Below, piece after piece: positions 46,571 through 56,200 of a stretch of 64,000 nt of DNA. Location: assembly GCF_000420085.1 (NCBI RefSeq), contig NZ_ATUG01000003.1:496001-560000 (forward strand), read 5' to 3'. The stretch is from Desulfospira joergensenii DSM 10085 (GTDB lineage Bacteria > Desulfobacterota > Desulfobacteria > Desulfobacterales > Desulfobacteraceae). Each line of letters starts with the position of its first letter. Within the stretch, counting starts at the first letter, position 1. Made by a program: the position numbers and the translations under genes. A model generated the notes under the pieces. It saw only the letters and a list, made by a program, of their open reading frames with translations. It did no database searches and was not told the DNA's origin.

Positions 46571-47998
46571 TTAAATTACCTGAAGATTACGATGAGGTAA
46601 TGTGAGCAAAAACACCGATCCCATGTTTGAGGAGCTTTCCAGTTTAATATCCCCCCGGTGCTGGCGGGCAATGGTTCGGGCCAGACTCAACCCCAGTCCG
46701 GTCCCCTGGGTTGTCCGGGAGGAATCTGTCCTATAGAACCGCTCAAAGATCTTTTCGGAACAAGTTAAATCAATCCCCGGCCCTGTATCAAAGACCCGGA
46801 TATAAAGGGTTCCGTCTTTACCGTCCCGGGCATGGACAGAAACCTCGCCATTGTCCGGTGTATATTTCAAGGCATTGTCCAGGAGGTTGGAAAATGCCCT
46901 CTGGAGCATTCGGATATCGGCATGAATTTTAAGGTTTTCATCAACCTCAAAAGAAAACAGGATATTCTTATCCTCTGCAACGGGGATAAATAGCTCGCAG
47001 GCGTTAATGATCATGGAGGAGAGGTCAATCTCCCTGAATTCGAACTCCCCCTCCCCGGCTTCCGCCCTGGAGATGACCAGCATGGTGTTGATCATGTCCA
47101 GAAGCCGGTCAGACTCCTCAATGGTGCTGGCCGCCATGGTCTCATACTCTTCAATCGAGGCGTTCTCGACCAGAGCAAGCTCGGCAAATCCCCGGATCCT
47201 TGTAAGGGGGCTTTTCAGATCATGGGCAATATTGTCGCTCATCTCCCTTATACTGGTAACCAGATCCTGAATCCGGTCGAGCATCCGGTTAAAGGTGGCG
47301 GCCAGATGGTCGAGCTCATCCTGATTTCCGGTCTGGGTTACCCGCTGTTCCAGGTTGGATCCCGTGATGCTCTGGGCCGTTTTCCGGATCCGGTCCACTC
47401 CGGTCATGGCTTTTCTGACCAGGAACCATCCGGACAGTCCGGAAAAAACAATAATAAATCCCATGGCCACCAGAAAGACCAGCCTGAATGCGGATAAAAA
47501 CCTGGACTGGAAATCCATGTCAATTCCGGTCTGAAGGATAACGTTTCTGGCCACAAAGGCATAAAGTACCCTGGCTTTCTGGGTTTTGAATACGGATTTC
47601 TGTTTTTCCGGCCGGCCCAGCAGGGTTTCAAACACAGGGCTCTGTTTTTCCAGAAGGACTTTTATGGCCTGCTGATCCACGGATACATTTTTCCAATAGG
47701 ACATGTGAGAGGAAGCAAACACTTCCCCGCTGGGATAGAGAAGTCGGAAAAAAATCCTCTTTTCCCCGGAAGCCTGGGCCTCAAGAACGGCCAGATTGCC
47801 GGCTCCCACAAGGCCGTTTCTCTTGATCACGCTGGAAAAATAGGCAGCCTTGTCCAGAAGATCCCGATCGGTCTCGTCCTGAAGACTCTGGGCCGCAATA
47901 TAGTAGAACAGACCAAAGGCCACACAGGAGGAGATGGAAAAGATGCCGGCATACCAGAGGGTCAGCCTGAAGGCAATGGTCCTGAAAACATCAGGCAT
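46571..47998 (-). CDS. Sensor histidine kinase
   Basis: Membrane-bound kinase of a two-component system. I start at the ATG at 47998, which overlaps the regulator stop (475 residues); the longer frame would run into the regulator gene. Two membrane helices (about 8-36 and 170-193) enclose a periplasmic sensor of about 130 residues. HAMP (194-245), HisKA with His259 in IAHDLKSPLTRIRG, and HATPase (NLLDNALKYTPD, DTGPGI, GTGLGLSLA) follow. The overall arrangement is CusS/CpxA-like; the signal is unknown. Confidence 0.92.
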   Translation of the reverse strand: MPDVFRTIAFRLTLWYAGIFSISSCVAFGLFYYIAAQSLQDETDRDLLDKAAYFSSVIKRNGLVGAGNLAVLEAQASGEKRIFFRLLYPSGEVFASSHMSYWKNVSVDQQAIKVLLEKQSPVFETLLGRPEKQKSVFKTQKARVLYAFVARNVILQTGIDMDFQSRFLSAFRLVFLVAMGFIIVFSGLSGWFLVRKAMTGVDRIRKTAQSITGSNLEQRVTQTGNQDELDHLAATFNRMLDRIQDLVTSIREMSDNIAHDLKSPLTRIRGFAELALVENASIEEYETMAASTIEESDRLLDMINTMLVISRAEAGEGEFEFREIDLSSMIINACELFIPVAEDKNILFSFEVDENLKIHADIRMLQRAFSNLLDNALKYTPDNGEVSVHARDGKDGTLYIRVFDTGPGIDLTCSEKIFERFYRTDSSRTTQGTGLGLSLARTIARQHRGDIKLESSSNMGSVFLLTLPHRNLQVI

Positions 47999-48671
47999 TA
48001 TCGGTTTTAAGGACATACCCGGCTCCCCGCACCGTGTGGATGAGCTTGTTGGGATACCCCTTGTCCACCTTGTCCCTGAGGCGGCAGATCCTGGCCTCCA
48101 CCACATTGGTCATGGGATCGAAATTATAGTTCCAGACATGCTCCATGATCATGGTTTTGGACACCACCCGTTCCCGGTTCCGCATCAGGTATTCCAGGAG
48201 GGAAAACTCCAGCGGCTGAAGATCAATGGGATCTTTGCCGCGGAACACCTGGCGTTTGACAATATCCACGGACAGATCCGCATAGGATAGGTTGACCGGA
48301 TCCGTGATGTTCCCGGCCCGCCGGATCAAGGCCTGGACACGGGCCAAAAGTTCTGAAAAGGCAAAGGGCTTGGTCAGATAATCATCGGCCCCGGCCTCCA
48401 GCCCCTTTACCCGGTCATCCACCCTGCCCCGGGCACTCAGGATAATGATGGGGGTGTTGTTTTCATGGGACCGGATTTTTTGAATTAATGAAAGGCCGTC
48501 CAGTTCCGGCAGCATAATATCGACAATTAAGGTATCATAGGGAGCGTCAAATGCCATATCAAAGCCTTGTGTGCCGGTTCCGGCGATATCCACGGCAAAC
48601 CCCGAGGATTTAAGCCCCTTTTCAATGAAACCGGCAATTTTTTCATCATCTTCAACCAGCAGAATTCTCAT
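47991..48671 (-). CDS. OmpR-family response regulator
   Basis: 226 residues: receiver domain with phosphoacceptor Asp51 (LIVDIMLPELDG), acidic pair Asp8/Asp9 and the conserved Lys in DDYLTKPF, then an OmpR/PhoB winged-helix DNA-binding domain (about 125-224; VSKTMIMEHVWNYNFDPMTNVVEARICRLRDK in consecutive segments). Its stop overlaps the kinase start by 8 bp. The pair is followed by the DegP/DegQ gene, so envelope stress control is a reasonable inference. Confidence 0.94.
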   Translation of the reverse strand: MRILLVEDDEKIAGFIEKGLKSSGFAVDIAGTGTQGFDMAFDAPYDTLIVDIMLPELDGLSLIQKIRSHENNTPIIILSARGRVDDRVKGLEAGADDYLTKPFAFSELLARVQALIRRAGNITDPVNLSYADLSVDIVKRQVFRGKDPIDLQPLEFSLLEYLMRNRERVVSKTMIMEHVWNYNFDPMTNVVEARICRLRDKVDKGYPNKLIHTVRGAGYVLKTDNA

Positions 48672-48673
48672 GT

Positions 48674-49090
48674 TTATTCTCCGATTATCTTGATCAAAAC
48701 CCGTTTTTTTCTCCTGCCGTCAAACTCGCCGTAGAAGATCTGCTCCCAGGTGCCGAAATCGAGGTGTCCGTCGGTCACGGCCACCACCACCTCCCGCCCC
48801 ATGATCTGTCTCTTCATATGGGCATCGGCATTGTCTTCTCCCACATTGTGCCGGTACTGGTCCACAGGGGCGTGGGGAGCCAGTTTTTCCAGCCATTGGT
48901 CATAATCCCGGTGAAGGCCCGGCTCATCATCGTTGATGAACACCGATGCCGTAATGTGCATGGCATTGCAAAGGAGAAGTCCGTTTTGAATTTTGCTTTC
49001 CTTTAAGGCCTTATCAACCTCGGGGGTGATATTGATCAGGGCCCTTCTTTCCGGCACTTCAAACCAGAGTTCTTTTCGATGGTGTTTCAT
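48674..49090 (-). CDS. yjbQ: YjbQ family protein (UPF0047)
   Basis: 138 residues from the ATG at 49090, which has GGAGAG just upstream; an ATG four codons earlier is less well placed. Family hallmarks are NAMHITASVFINDDEPGL, HRDYDQWLEKLAP and GTWEQIFYGEFDGRRKKR. The conserved His/Asp residues resemble a metal site. Some members have weak thiamin-phosphate-synthase-like activity, but the cellular role is unsettled. The response regulator gene begins 2 bp after its stop. Confidence 0.9.
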   Translation of the reverse strand: MKHHRKELWFEVPERRALINITPEVDKALKESKIQNGLLLCNAMHITASVFINDDEPGLHRDYDQWLEKLAPHAPVDQYRHNVGEDNADAHMKRQIMGREVVVAVTDGHLDFGTWEQIFYGEFDGRRKKRVLIKIIGE

Positions 49091-49155
49091 GATGCTCTCC
49101 ATGTTCGGTTCTGAAACATATTGTATTGATAATTATTTTTGATGTTCGATTTAAG

Positions 49156-49253
49156 ATTTTAGATTTGCGGCTCCCCCTCCAGGTCGGCATTCTGTAAATT
49201 GGCGCCCGTCAGGGCGATCTTTAATCTAAATTCCCACCTCTAAAATCTAAAAT
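49156..49253. repeat. Intergenic inverted-repeat element (family A)
   Basis: ATTTTAGATTT (49156-49166) is inverted as AAATCTAAAAT (49243-49253). The core includes TGTAAATTGGCGCCCGTC (49193-49210), which matches the core of the element at 52284-52374 at 14 of 18 positions. It lies between yjbQ and a small membrane protein gene that point away from each other. Confidence 0.65.
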
Positions 49254-49303
49254 ACTATATGCCCCCCCGCCATTAATCAATATTGATTTGATTTTTTTTA
49301 TAT

Positions 49304-49579
49304 ATGTCTATACACTTGCCGGACATTTTGATCATGAATACACTTTTTTCAATAAAATACGGCTGGTGGATTTTCCAGGCAGTGCTCATCCTGGTATCCG
49401 TCTTTTTCCTGATATTCGGCATTGATCTGCTCATGGCCTCCTACAGGCTGGACGATCCCTTTTCTTTTATCATGACTTTTTTTGCCGCCAATTTTATCCT
49501 GTTGATCAGCGTTGCCTTAGGGATTTCCTTTGTCATAAAGATGGTCAGGGTCTACAAAAAAGTTCAAAAAAAGACCTGA
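49304..49579 (+). CDS. Small membrane protein, function unknown
   Basis: 91 residues, or 81 if the Met at 49334 is used; no clear ribosome-binding site decides this. Two membrane helices (WWIFQAVLILVSVFFLIFGI and FAANFILLISVALGISFVIK) are followed by a basic tail (VRVYKKVQKKT). It lies 22 bp upstream of the ABC-F gene and may be cotranscribed. Confidence 0.65.
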   Translation: MSIHLPDILIMNTLFSIKYGWWIFQAVLILVSVFFLIFGIDLLMASYRLDDPFSFIMTFFAANFILLISVALGISFVIKMVRVYKKVQKKT

Positions 49580-49601
49580 TATTCTTTCACGGGGGGTGCC
49601 C

Positions 49602-51488
49602 ATGTCCGTCATATTCAGTATAAAAGAGGTATCCAAGGCTTACGGGGACGACACCCTGTTCTCGGATCTCTCCTTTGACTTTAAAGCCGGGGAGCAGATG
49701 GGACTCATCGGCATGAACGGCTCCGGAAAATCCACCCTGCTCAAACTCATTGCCGGAAAAAGTCTTCCCGACAGCGGTGAAATCAGGGTTAAACCCGGGG
49801 AACGATTGGTTTATCTGGCCCAGGAGGAGCGGTTTGATCCGGAGCAGACCATTGAAGAAATCCTTTACCACAGCCTTGAAAAAGAGTCCCAAGGATCCTG
49901 CCCGGGCGTTCTTGACGACCGGGAAAAACATCGAAGGGTAAACCGATCCCTGGGCAAAGGGGGATTTCCCGATGTTCGTGTAAAGACCAAACATCTGTCC
50001 GGTGGATGGAAGAAACGCCTGGCCATCACACGTGCCTTGTGCATGAACCCGGATCTGCTTCTGCTGGACGAACCCACCAATCACCTTGATCTGAGCGGTA
50101 TCCTCTGGCTGGAAACCATCCTCAAGAACGCAGATTTTTCTTTTGTTCTGGTCAGCCATGACCGGGCATTTCTGGAAAATGTCTGTCTGAATATCATGGA
50201 AATCGGTCCCTACCATGCCAAGGGATACTTTAAAATTTCCGGCCAGTATGTAAAGTTTGAACGGGAAAGGGGAAAGTTTCTCGATGCCCAGCTCAAACAG
50301 CAGTCTTCCCTGGCCAATAAAATGAGACGGGAGGAGGAATGGCTCAGACAGGGGCCCAAGGCCCGGACCTCAAAGGCGAAATTTCGTATTGAACAGGCCG
50401 AGGCTTTACGGAACCGCCTGGATGAGATCCGGAAAAGAAACCGGCAGACCGCCCGGGTGGATATCGACTTTTCCGGCACCGGCCGCCAGACCCGGAAACT
50501 GCTCCGGGCCCATAATATCTCAAAGGGGTTTGAGGAAAAACCTTTGTTCTCCGGCATCAGTTTTGAAATCGGACCTGGATTCTGCCTGGGGGTTACCGGA
50601 GACAACGGCTCGGGCAAATCCACCTTCTTATCCATTCTCGAACAGAAGAGTCTGCCCGATTCCGGCACCATCAAATGGGCCGAGGGCCTCAAACTAGCCG
50701 TATTTGACCAGAACCGTACCCGGCTGGATCCGGAGCAGACCCTGAGGCAGGCCCTGAACCCGGCCGGAGGAGATTCCGTAAATTACAGGGGAACCCCCCT
50801 CCACGTGGTTTCCTGGGCCAAACGCTTTCTTTTCATGCCCGACCAGCTGGACATGCCGGTAAAACGATTGTCCGGAGGGGAGAAGGCCAGGATCATTCTT
50901 TCCAATCTCATGCTCCAGCCCTGCGATATCCTCATGCTGGACGAACCGACCAATGATCTGGATATTCTCTCTCTTGAGGTGTTGGAACAGAGCATCAAGG
51001 ATTTTACCGGCGGGGTGATCATTGTCTCCCATGACCGGTTTCTCATGGACCGGGTCTGCCACAGGATACTCTACCTGGATCCGGACCTGGCTCGGGATGA
51101 CGGCCCGTCATCCAACCAGGCATTCCAGGGACCGGGTCCTGCTTTTTTCAAAGATTTCAATCAAATCCTGAAATTCCGCGAGACGAAAAAGGCCTTAAAA
51201 CCGGGTGGGGGCCGGCCTCAAAAAAAGCAGAAAACAAAAACGGCCATAAAAACGGCCAAAGCCTTTTCCTATAAAGACAAATTTGAGCTGGAGCACATGG
51301 AGGAGAAGATCCTGGATGCTGAAACCCGGGTGGAGGAGATCACCGGAGAAATTCAGTCCCCCCAAGCCCTCAACGACCCGGCCCGGATGACGGAACTATG
51401 CACCCGGCTTGAACAGGCGGAATCCCTGGTTCGAAATCTTTATGACCGCTGGGAGGAGCTGGAAACCCTGAAAATGAACTCTGAATAA
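49602..51488 (+). CDS. ABC-F family ATPase, Uup-like
   Basis: Soluble ATPase with two nucleotide-binding domains and no membrane part; ABC-F proteins act on the ribosome or at nucleic-acid junctions. Domain 1: GMNGSGKST, LSGGWKKRLAI, LLLDEPTNHLD. Domain 2: GDNGSGKST, LSGGEKARIIL, LMLDEPTNDLD. The linker between them (about 240-300) is basic and helical. A Lys-rich, coiled-coil C-terminal extension (about 520-628) is typical of Uup. I start at the ATG at 49602, after GGGGGTG; a GTG two codons earlier is possible. Confidence 0.9.
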   Translation: MSVIFSIKEVSKAYGDDTLFSDLSFDFKAGEQMGLIGMNGSGKSTLLKLIAGKSLPDSGEIRVKPGERLVYLAQEERFDPEQTIEEILYHSLEKESQGSCPGVLDDREKHRRVNRSLGKGGFPDVRVKTKHLSGGWKKRLAITRALCMNPDLLLLDEPTNHLDLSGILWLETILKNADFSFVLVSHDRAFLENVCLNIMEIGPYHAKGYFKISGQYVKFERERGKFLDAQLKQQSSLANKMRREEEWLRQGPKARTSKAKFRIEQAEALRNRLDEIRKRNRQTARVDIDFSGTGRQTRKLLRAHNISKGFEEKPLFSGISFEIGPGFCLGVTGDNGSGKSTFLSILEQKSLPDSGTIKWAEGLKLAVFDQNRTRLDPEQTLRQALNPAGGDSVNYRGTPLHVVSWAKRFLFMPDQLDMPVKRLSGGEKARIILSNLMLQPCDILMLDEPTNDLDILSLEVLEQSIKDFTGGVIIVSHDRFLMDRVCHRILYLDPDLARDDGPSSNQAFQGPGPAFFKDFNQILKFRETKKALKPGGGRPQKKQKTKTAIKTAKAFSYKDKFELEHMEEKILDAETRVEEITGEIQSPQALNDPARMTELCTRLEQAESLVRNLYDRWEELETLKMNSE

Positions 51489-51563
51489 TTGAAATATAGA
51501 CCTGCTTTTAACTGTCCTGCATCTTCCCCTCTTCCCATCCCTTACCTGCACTGGGAAGCGGTT

Positions 51564-51669
51564 GAAAATTTATCCAGAGACAAGACGCAAGGAAATCAAA
51601 GACCGGAGCATACTTTTGTACATGAGGATCTTAGATTTTTGCAGCAACGAAGTAGATGGATAAAATTTC
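51564..51669. repeat. Terminal-inverted-repeat element (family B, copy 1)
   Basis: GAAAATTTATCC (51564-51575) is mirrored by GGATAAAATTTC (51658-51669). The left end continues AGAGACAAGACGCAAGGAAAT, closely matching the element at 59644. It fills the gap between the ABC-F gene and the cNMP-binding gene. No coding potential is seen. Confidence 0.65.
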
Positions 51670-51675
51670 GACGGC

Positions 51676-52164
51676 TTACCCCATGTAGTCCACGAGCATG
51701 CCGGTAGTCTTCCGCAGCCTCTGACTGACCAGCCTGGCGATTTTCCAAACCAGCTTAAATCCGAGGGTGGGATCATCATCGGTCAGGGCCAGAAGATTTT
51801 TTTCGCTGATAAAAAAAATAATGGTGTCTTCTGTTGACACACCGGTGGCAGATCGGGGTTCTCCGTCCAGAAGGGCCATTTCTCCGAATGTCTGGGAGCT
51901 TCTCAGGGTGGTGATCAGGCTCTTCTTCCCGTCCTGCTGCTTGATGATATCTATGGAACCCTTGACAATGATGCCCAGACTTTTGTCCTTATTGCCCTCC
52001 TTGAATACCACAGCCCCCTTTTTGGCCATTACCGGGTCAATATACTGGCAAAGCTTGCAAATATGGTCCCAAGAAAATTCGCTGGCCCATTTGGTCTTTT
52101 CAAGAATCTGGGCATATTTGGCGTATTTTTCCTGGGTCACTCTTTCATCGGGTTCCATGGTCAT
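51676..52164 (-). CDS. Stand-alone cyclic-nucleotide-binding protein
   Basis: 162 residues with one CRP/CAP-type nucleotide-binding barrel (about 35-140) and no DNA-binding domain. The phosphate-binding cassette FGEMALLDGEPRSATGV retains the Glu and Arg that hold cyclic nucleotides. An N-terminal helix (EKYAKYAQILEKTKWASEF) and a C-terminal helix (FKLVWKIARLVSQRL) flank it. It could sense cAMP made by the adenylate cyclase at 4695-8564. Its partner is unknown. Confidence 0.85.
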   Translation of the reverse strand: MTMEPDERVTQEKYAKYAQILEKTKWASEFSWDHICKLCQYIDPVMAKKGAVVFKEGNKDKSLGIIVKGSIDIIKQQDGKKSLITTLRSSQTFGEMALLDGEPRSATGVSTEDTIIFFISEKNLLALTDDDPTLGFKLVWKIARLVSQRLRKTTGMLVDYMG

Positions 52165-52283
52165 GTTAGAACTCCATGCTTTACGGGGACTGATTCATAA
52201 ATAGTAATGGGTTCTGCCGGACCTGTCAACCGGGAGTGTTCAAAGGTGCTTTCAAGATATCCCAGGAAGGGAGAATTATTTTT

Positions 52284-52374
52284 GATTTTTGATTGAAGAT
52301 TTTCGATTGGTGGATGGCCTTTCAGGCCGGGCTTTTACATTGGCGTCCGCCGAAACATTCTTCAATCAAAAATC
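52284..52374. repeat. Intergenic inverted-repeat element (family A)
   Basis: A perfect 16-bp pair, GATTTTTGATTGAAGA (52284-52299) and TCTTCAATCAAAAATC (52359-52374), encloses a GC-richer core with GGCCTTTCAGGCC and TTTACATTGGCGTCCGCC. The core resembles that of the element at 49156-49253. Confidence 0.75.
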
Positions 52375-52387
52375 AGAATTATAGGGA

Positions 52388-52550
52388 CTATTCCTTTACG
52401 ATAAACTCATCCAGTTTGTTGAAAAGCTCCTCCGGCCATTGTTCGGCAGTGAGAAAAACTTCTTTTTCCTCCTGGGTCAAACTCTCTCTGATTACAGGCG
52501 GAAGGCTCTCGAAAGCCTCTTTTCTTTCTTTTAAATTTTTTTTATCCATT
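52388..52550 (-). pseudogene. Small acidic helical protein gene, apparently frameshifted
   Basis: On the minus strand an ATG at 52550 opens MDKKNLKERKEAFESLP. After the CCC near 52502-52500 the sensible frame continues one base over, with PVIRESLTQEEKEVFLTAEQ and then a short helical tail to a TAG at 52388. Joined, they give a coherent protein of about 53 residues rich in Lys and Glu. Read literally, the first frame instead runs into a different 48-residue ending. An extra C, a natural frameshift or a sequencing error would explain it. It lies 17 bp after rsmE, so it was probably cotranscribed. Family unknown. Confidence 0.5.
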
Positions 52551-52567
52551 TTATGGGATTCCTTTTA

Positions 52568-53281
52568 TTATCCGTTACACAGGCGGGAAATCAAATAGGG
52601 GACCGCTGTTTCCACCTTTAAAATTCTTGGGCCCAGACTGAAGGTGGAAAATCCATGGTCTTCGAGGGTCTTTACCTCAAGGTCGATGAACCCCCCTTCC
52701 GGTCCGATCACCAGCACGGTCTCCTGATTTACCCCACTAGGGCAGATCTGTGAAGTTTTTGGATGGGCCGTGATGCAGAATCTGTCCGTTGCCAGGTTGG
52801 GCAGTTCCTGTTTGACAAATCGGGTAAAGATCCGTTTTTTATAGACTTTGGGCAGGAGAGTATCCCTGGCCTGTTCAAGTCCTAGGATCATTGACTTCTC
52901 AATGTTTTCATCCTCAAGCAGAGGGCTTTGCCAGAAACTTTTTTCCACCCGCCAGGAATTGACCAGATAGATCTGTTTTACTCCGAGGCTGGTGGTACTT
53001 TCAATGATCCTTCTGAGCATTTTGGGACGGGGAAGGGCCAGGACCAGGGTCAGTGGCAAGGGAGGCGGAGGTTCCAGGGTAAGGTCCACCTCCATCTCCA
53101 TACTCCGGGACCTGATGGAGAGGATGGTTGCCTGGCCGATCTTTTTGTTGAGCCGTCCGCAGAGGATTTTCTGTCCCGGTTTTCCCTTGAGAACCCGGGT
53201 GATATGATCAAAACGGCGGCCAGAGAGTTCCACCCTGTCCGGGCTGATAAAATCCCGGTCTTTGAAAAGAATCAGGTTCAT
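52568..53281 (-). CDS. rsmE: 16S rRNA (uracil-1498-N3)-methyltransferase RsmE
   Basis: Methylates U1498 of 16S rRNA using S-adenosylmethionine. An N-terminal PUA-like region (about 15-70; HITRVLKGKPGQKILCG) precedes a SPOUT knot domain with ALPRPKMLRRIIESTTSLGV, VLVIGPEGGFIDLEV and FSLGPRILKVETAV, which form the cofactor pocket. It is 237 residues and complete. It begins 2 bp after the large oxidoreductase gene. Confidence 0.93.
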   Translation of the reverse strand: MNLILFKDRDFISPDRVELSGRRFDHITRVLKGKPGQKILCGRLNKKIGQATILSIRSRSMEMEVDLTLEPPPPLPLTLVLALPRPKMLRRIIESTTSLGVKQIYLVNSWRVEKSFWQSPLLEDENIEKSMILGLEQARDTLLPKVYKKRIFTRFVKQELPNLATDRFCITAHPKTSQICPSGVNQETVLVIGPEGGFIDLEVKTLEDHGFSTFSLGPRILKVETAVPYLISRLCNG

Positions 53282-53283
53282 GC

Positions 53284-56200
53284 TTAAAAATTTACCTGTT
53301 CCCCGGACCTGACCATTTCCCTGAATTCTTCCACCCAGTTTTTCCCTCCCATGAGAAGGGCCAGCTCCTCGGCCAGGTGAACCGGTTTGAGTTTAAGATG
53401 GGTATGTCTTCCCAGGCCCTGGACGCAGGAGGGGCAGTTGGTAAGAATTTTCATTCCCCTCAAAGCCCCTGTTTCCTGAATGGCCTTTCCTTTTCGGATC
53501 AGCATGGAATGACTGATATCCGGCCTGGACAGGGCCAGGGTTCCGGCCTCGGAACAGCAATAAGGGACCTCGACCACATCCATGCCTGTTTGCCCGAGCA
53601 GAAAAGCCCCTTCTTCCTTAAGGGAGTCGTGGCAGGGGGCGTGGTAAAGATATCTTTGGTCGGAACCGATTCCTTCCAGGCCTTTGAGTGCGAACCCGGA
53701 CACATCTTCAACATGGCAGTCAAATACCGATTCAATTCCCAGATCTGAGAGGGACTCCATGCAGGTGCCGCAGGAAACGACACAGGCGTCAAATTCCAGA
53801 TCGTGGAACATATCCCTGATCTGGGTCATGATAATGATATTTTCCAGGGAGATCCGGTCGGCCTCTTCTTTTCTGGCATTTACACGCAAAGGATAGCCGC
53901 AGCAAAGATATGGAGGGGGCAGAATAACCCGGCACCCGGCCTTGAGAAGGATAAAAAGTCCGGCCATGGAAATCCTGGAAAAAACCCGTTCACTGCCGCA
54001 GCCCGGGAAATAAAAAACCGTTGAAACGGCGGTTTGTTCCGGTTCCAGCAACAGGGCCTGATTTTTTTGTGAATTGGGTAGAAAGGCCCGCAGGGTCTGA
54101 AGAGGCGGCATTGAAACCGGAGTCCTCAATATCTGTGCAGTCCGGGTCTGTTTTACGGATTGCAGGCCGGTCAGAGGGGAGAAAAGCCTGGATCCGGTTC
54201 TCTGGAGGGCGGAACCCACATTCAGCAGGGAAGGCCTCATCAGGCGGTTAACCGACTCCTTTTTACTTCCGAGATAAGAGAGGGTCATCCGGGTGGACAA
54301 AGGTGTATGTTTAAAGTCCATGGCCTTAAGAATTTTTCTCTCCTCAATGGAGATATGACCGGAATCGATATTTACCGGACATTTGATCAGGCAGCGGTGG
54401 CAGATGGTGCAGTGATCGGCAATTTCCTCCAAATTCTTCATCACTTTGAACCCGGTGGAATGGGTCCGCTGGGCAATGTAAAGCATGGCTTCGATGAGTG
54501 CACCGATTCCCAGGTTTTTGTTCCTGGGATGGAAAAACATATTCCCCCCCGGGTTAAACACGGGACAGAGGGGTTTGCATTTGCCGCACCTCACGCAATT
54601 GGCAATCTTCATGGCCAGTTCGGACAGAGACCCGTGTTTTAGAATCCGGGCTTCGAGTTCCAGCAGGTTGAAGGAGGGAGTGAATACCTTGTCAATGATG
54701 TCCGGTTCGGATAGTTTGTTGGGATTCATGATCCTGTGGGGATCGATTTTTTTCCGATAGGCTTCAAAGGCCTCAATAATATCCGGGGATAGGTGCTTGA
54801 ACTTGGTCAGGCCGATGCCGTGCTCCCCGGATACCGCCCCCTGGAGTTCAACGGACTTTTCCATGACCCTGTCTGCGGTCATGGATGCCCGTTCCATCAT
54901 CTCCCTGTCATTGGAAAATACCGGGATATTAACATGAACGTTACCGTCTCCTGCATGCATATGGGTGGCAATAACAATGAGTCTGGCCCGGGTCTGCCTG
55001 TAGATCCGGTCTATATTTTCAAGGAGTCTGCTGTATCCCCTGAGGCTTTCAACCACCTGGCCGTAAAAATTCTTGGAATGAATTTCCGCTTCCAGGGCAT
55101 CCCTGGAGGCGATATCCAGCTTTTTTTTGAACTCATAGGCCAAATTCCTGGCCTGGGAGACTTTCCGGGTCAGCCATTCCGGATCGGCCAGGGGTTTGGC
55201 CGTGGTCAGATAATCCACAATGGCCTGGATGATCCGGATCTGGTTGTATTTTTTTTCTTCCAGATTGGTCTGATCGATGAACCGGACAAAATCAGCCAGG
55301 CTGTCCATGGGCAGAACAATATCTTCGTTGAGCTTAAATGCATTGGTGTGGGCGGCAATGGCGCCCAAACGCTTTCTATCGTCCCAGAACCGCCTTGCCT
55401 CTTTTTCGTCCCCGGCAATGCTCAGGCTGGTCCGGTCATAGGGTTCGAGAATATCCTCAAGCCTTTCAATGCCCCTGGCCAGACTTTGGGGGTCATCGGC
55501 CACCATATCAATGAGAAGGACGGCCTTGAGCCTGGAGCCTGCCGGTTGTTTGGTCTTATATTTGATGGCCTTGATATATTCTTCGTCCAGATGTTCAAGG
55601 GCCATGAGGGCCGGATCCTGGTCAGAAAACTCTTTGGATATGGCCATGATCACCTTACCGGCCTCGGCCATGTCGTTTCCGAAAAATTCAATACAAAAGG
55701 TCTTCTTGTATTGAAATTCAGGGTAGAGAACAAATTTGGCAGAGGTGATAATGCCGTCACACCCCTCTTTCTGGATGCCGGGCAGTCCGTTCAGGGTTTT
55801 GTTGGTCACGTCCTTGCCCAGACCTTTTTTCCGGATTTCATCACCGGAAAGCTCTATGGTCTCCACAATCCGGTCTCTATCGTCGTAGACATGAAAGACC
55901 AGATGATCTCCGGCCAGAATTTTCCTGAGGAGATGATCCTGACGCCGGACCGTGTAGGAAATTCCGTCGGGCATGGTGATTTTATAGGACAAGACATTGT
56001 CAATGGCCGTTCCGAAAAGAACCGCTGTCTTTCCTCCGGCGTTTTCCGCCAGATTTCCTCCGATGGTGCAGGCCCAGGCGGATGTGGGGTCAGTGGCAAA
56101 TATCAGGCCCTGGTTTTTAGCCTCATCCTTGGCGTCCTGGGTGACCACCCCGGCCTGGACTTCCATGGAAGCAAAGGTCTTTCCCTGCCCGTTCTTTTCA

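Noticed and set aside
47999..48106. Extended N-terminus of the sensor kinase
   Set aside because: These codons lie inside the response regulator gene and give a Trp/Arg/Gly-rich tail typical of an out-of-frame reading.
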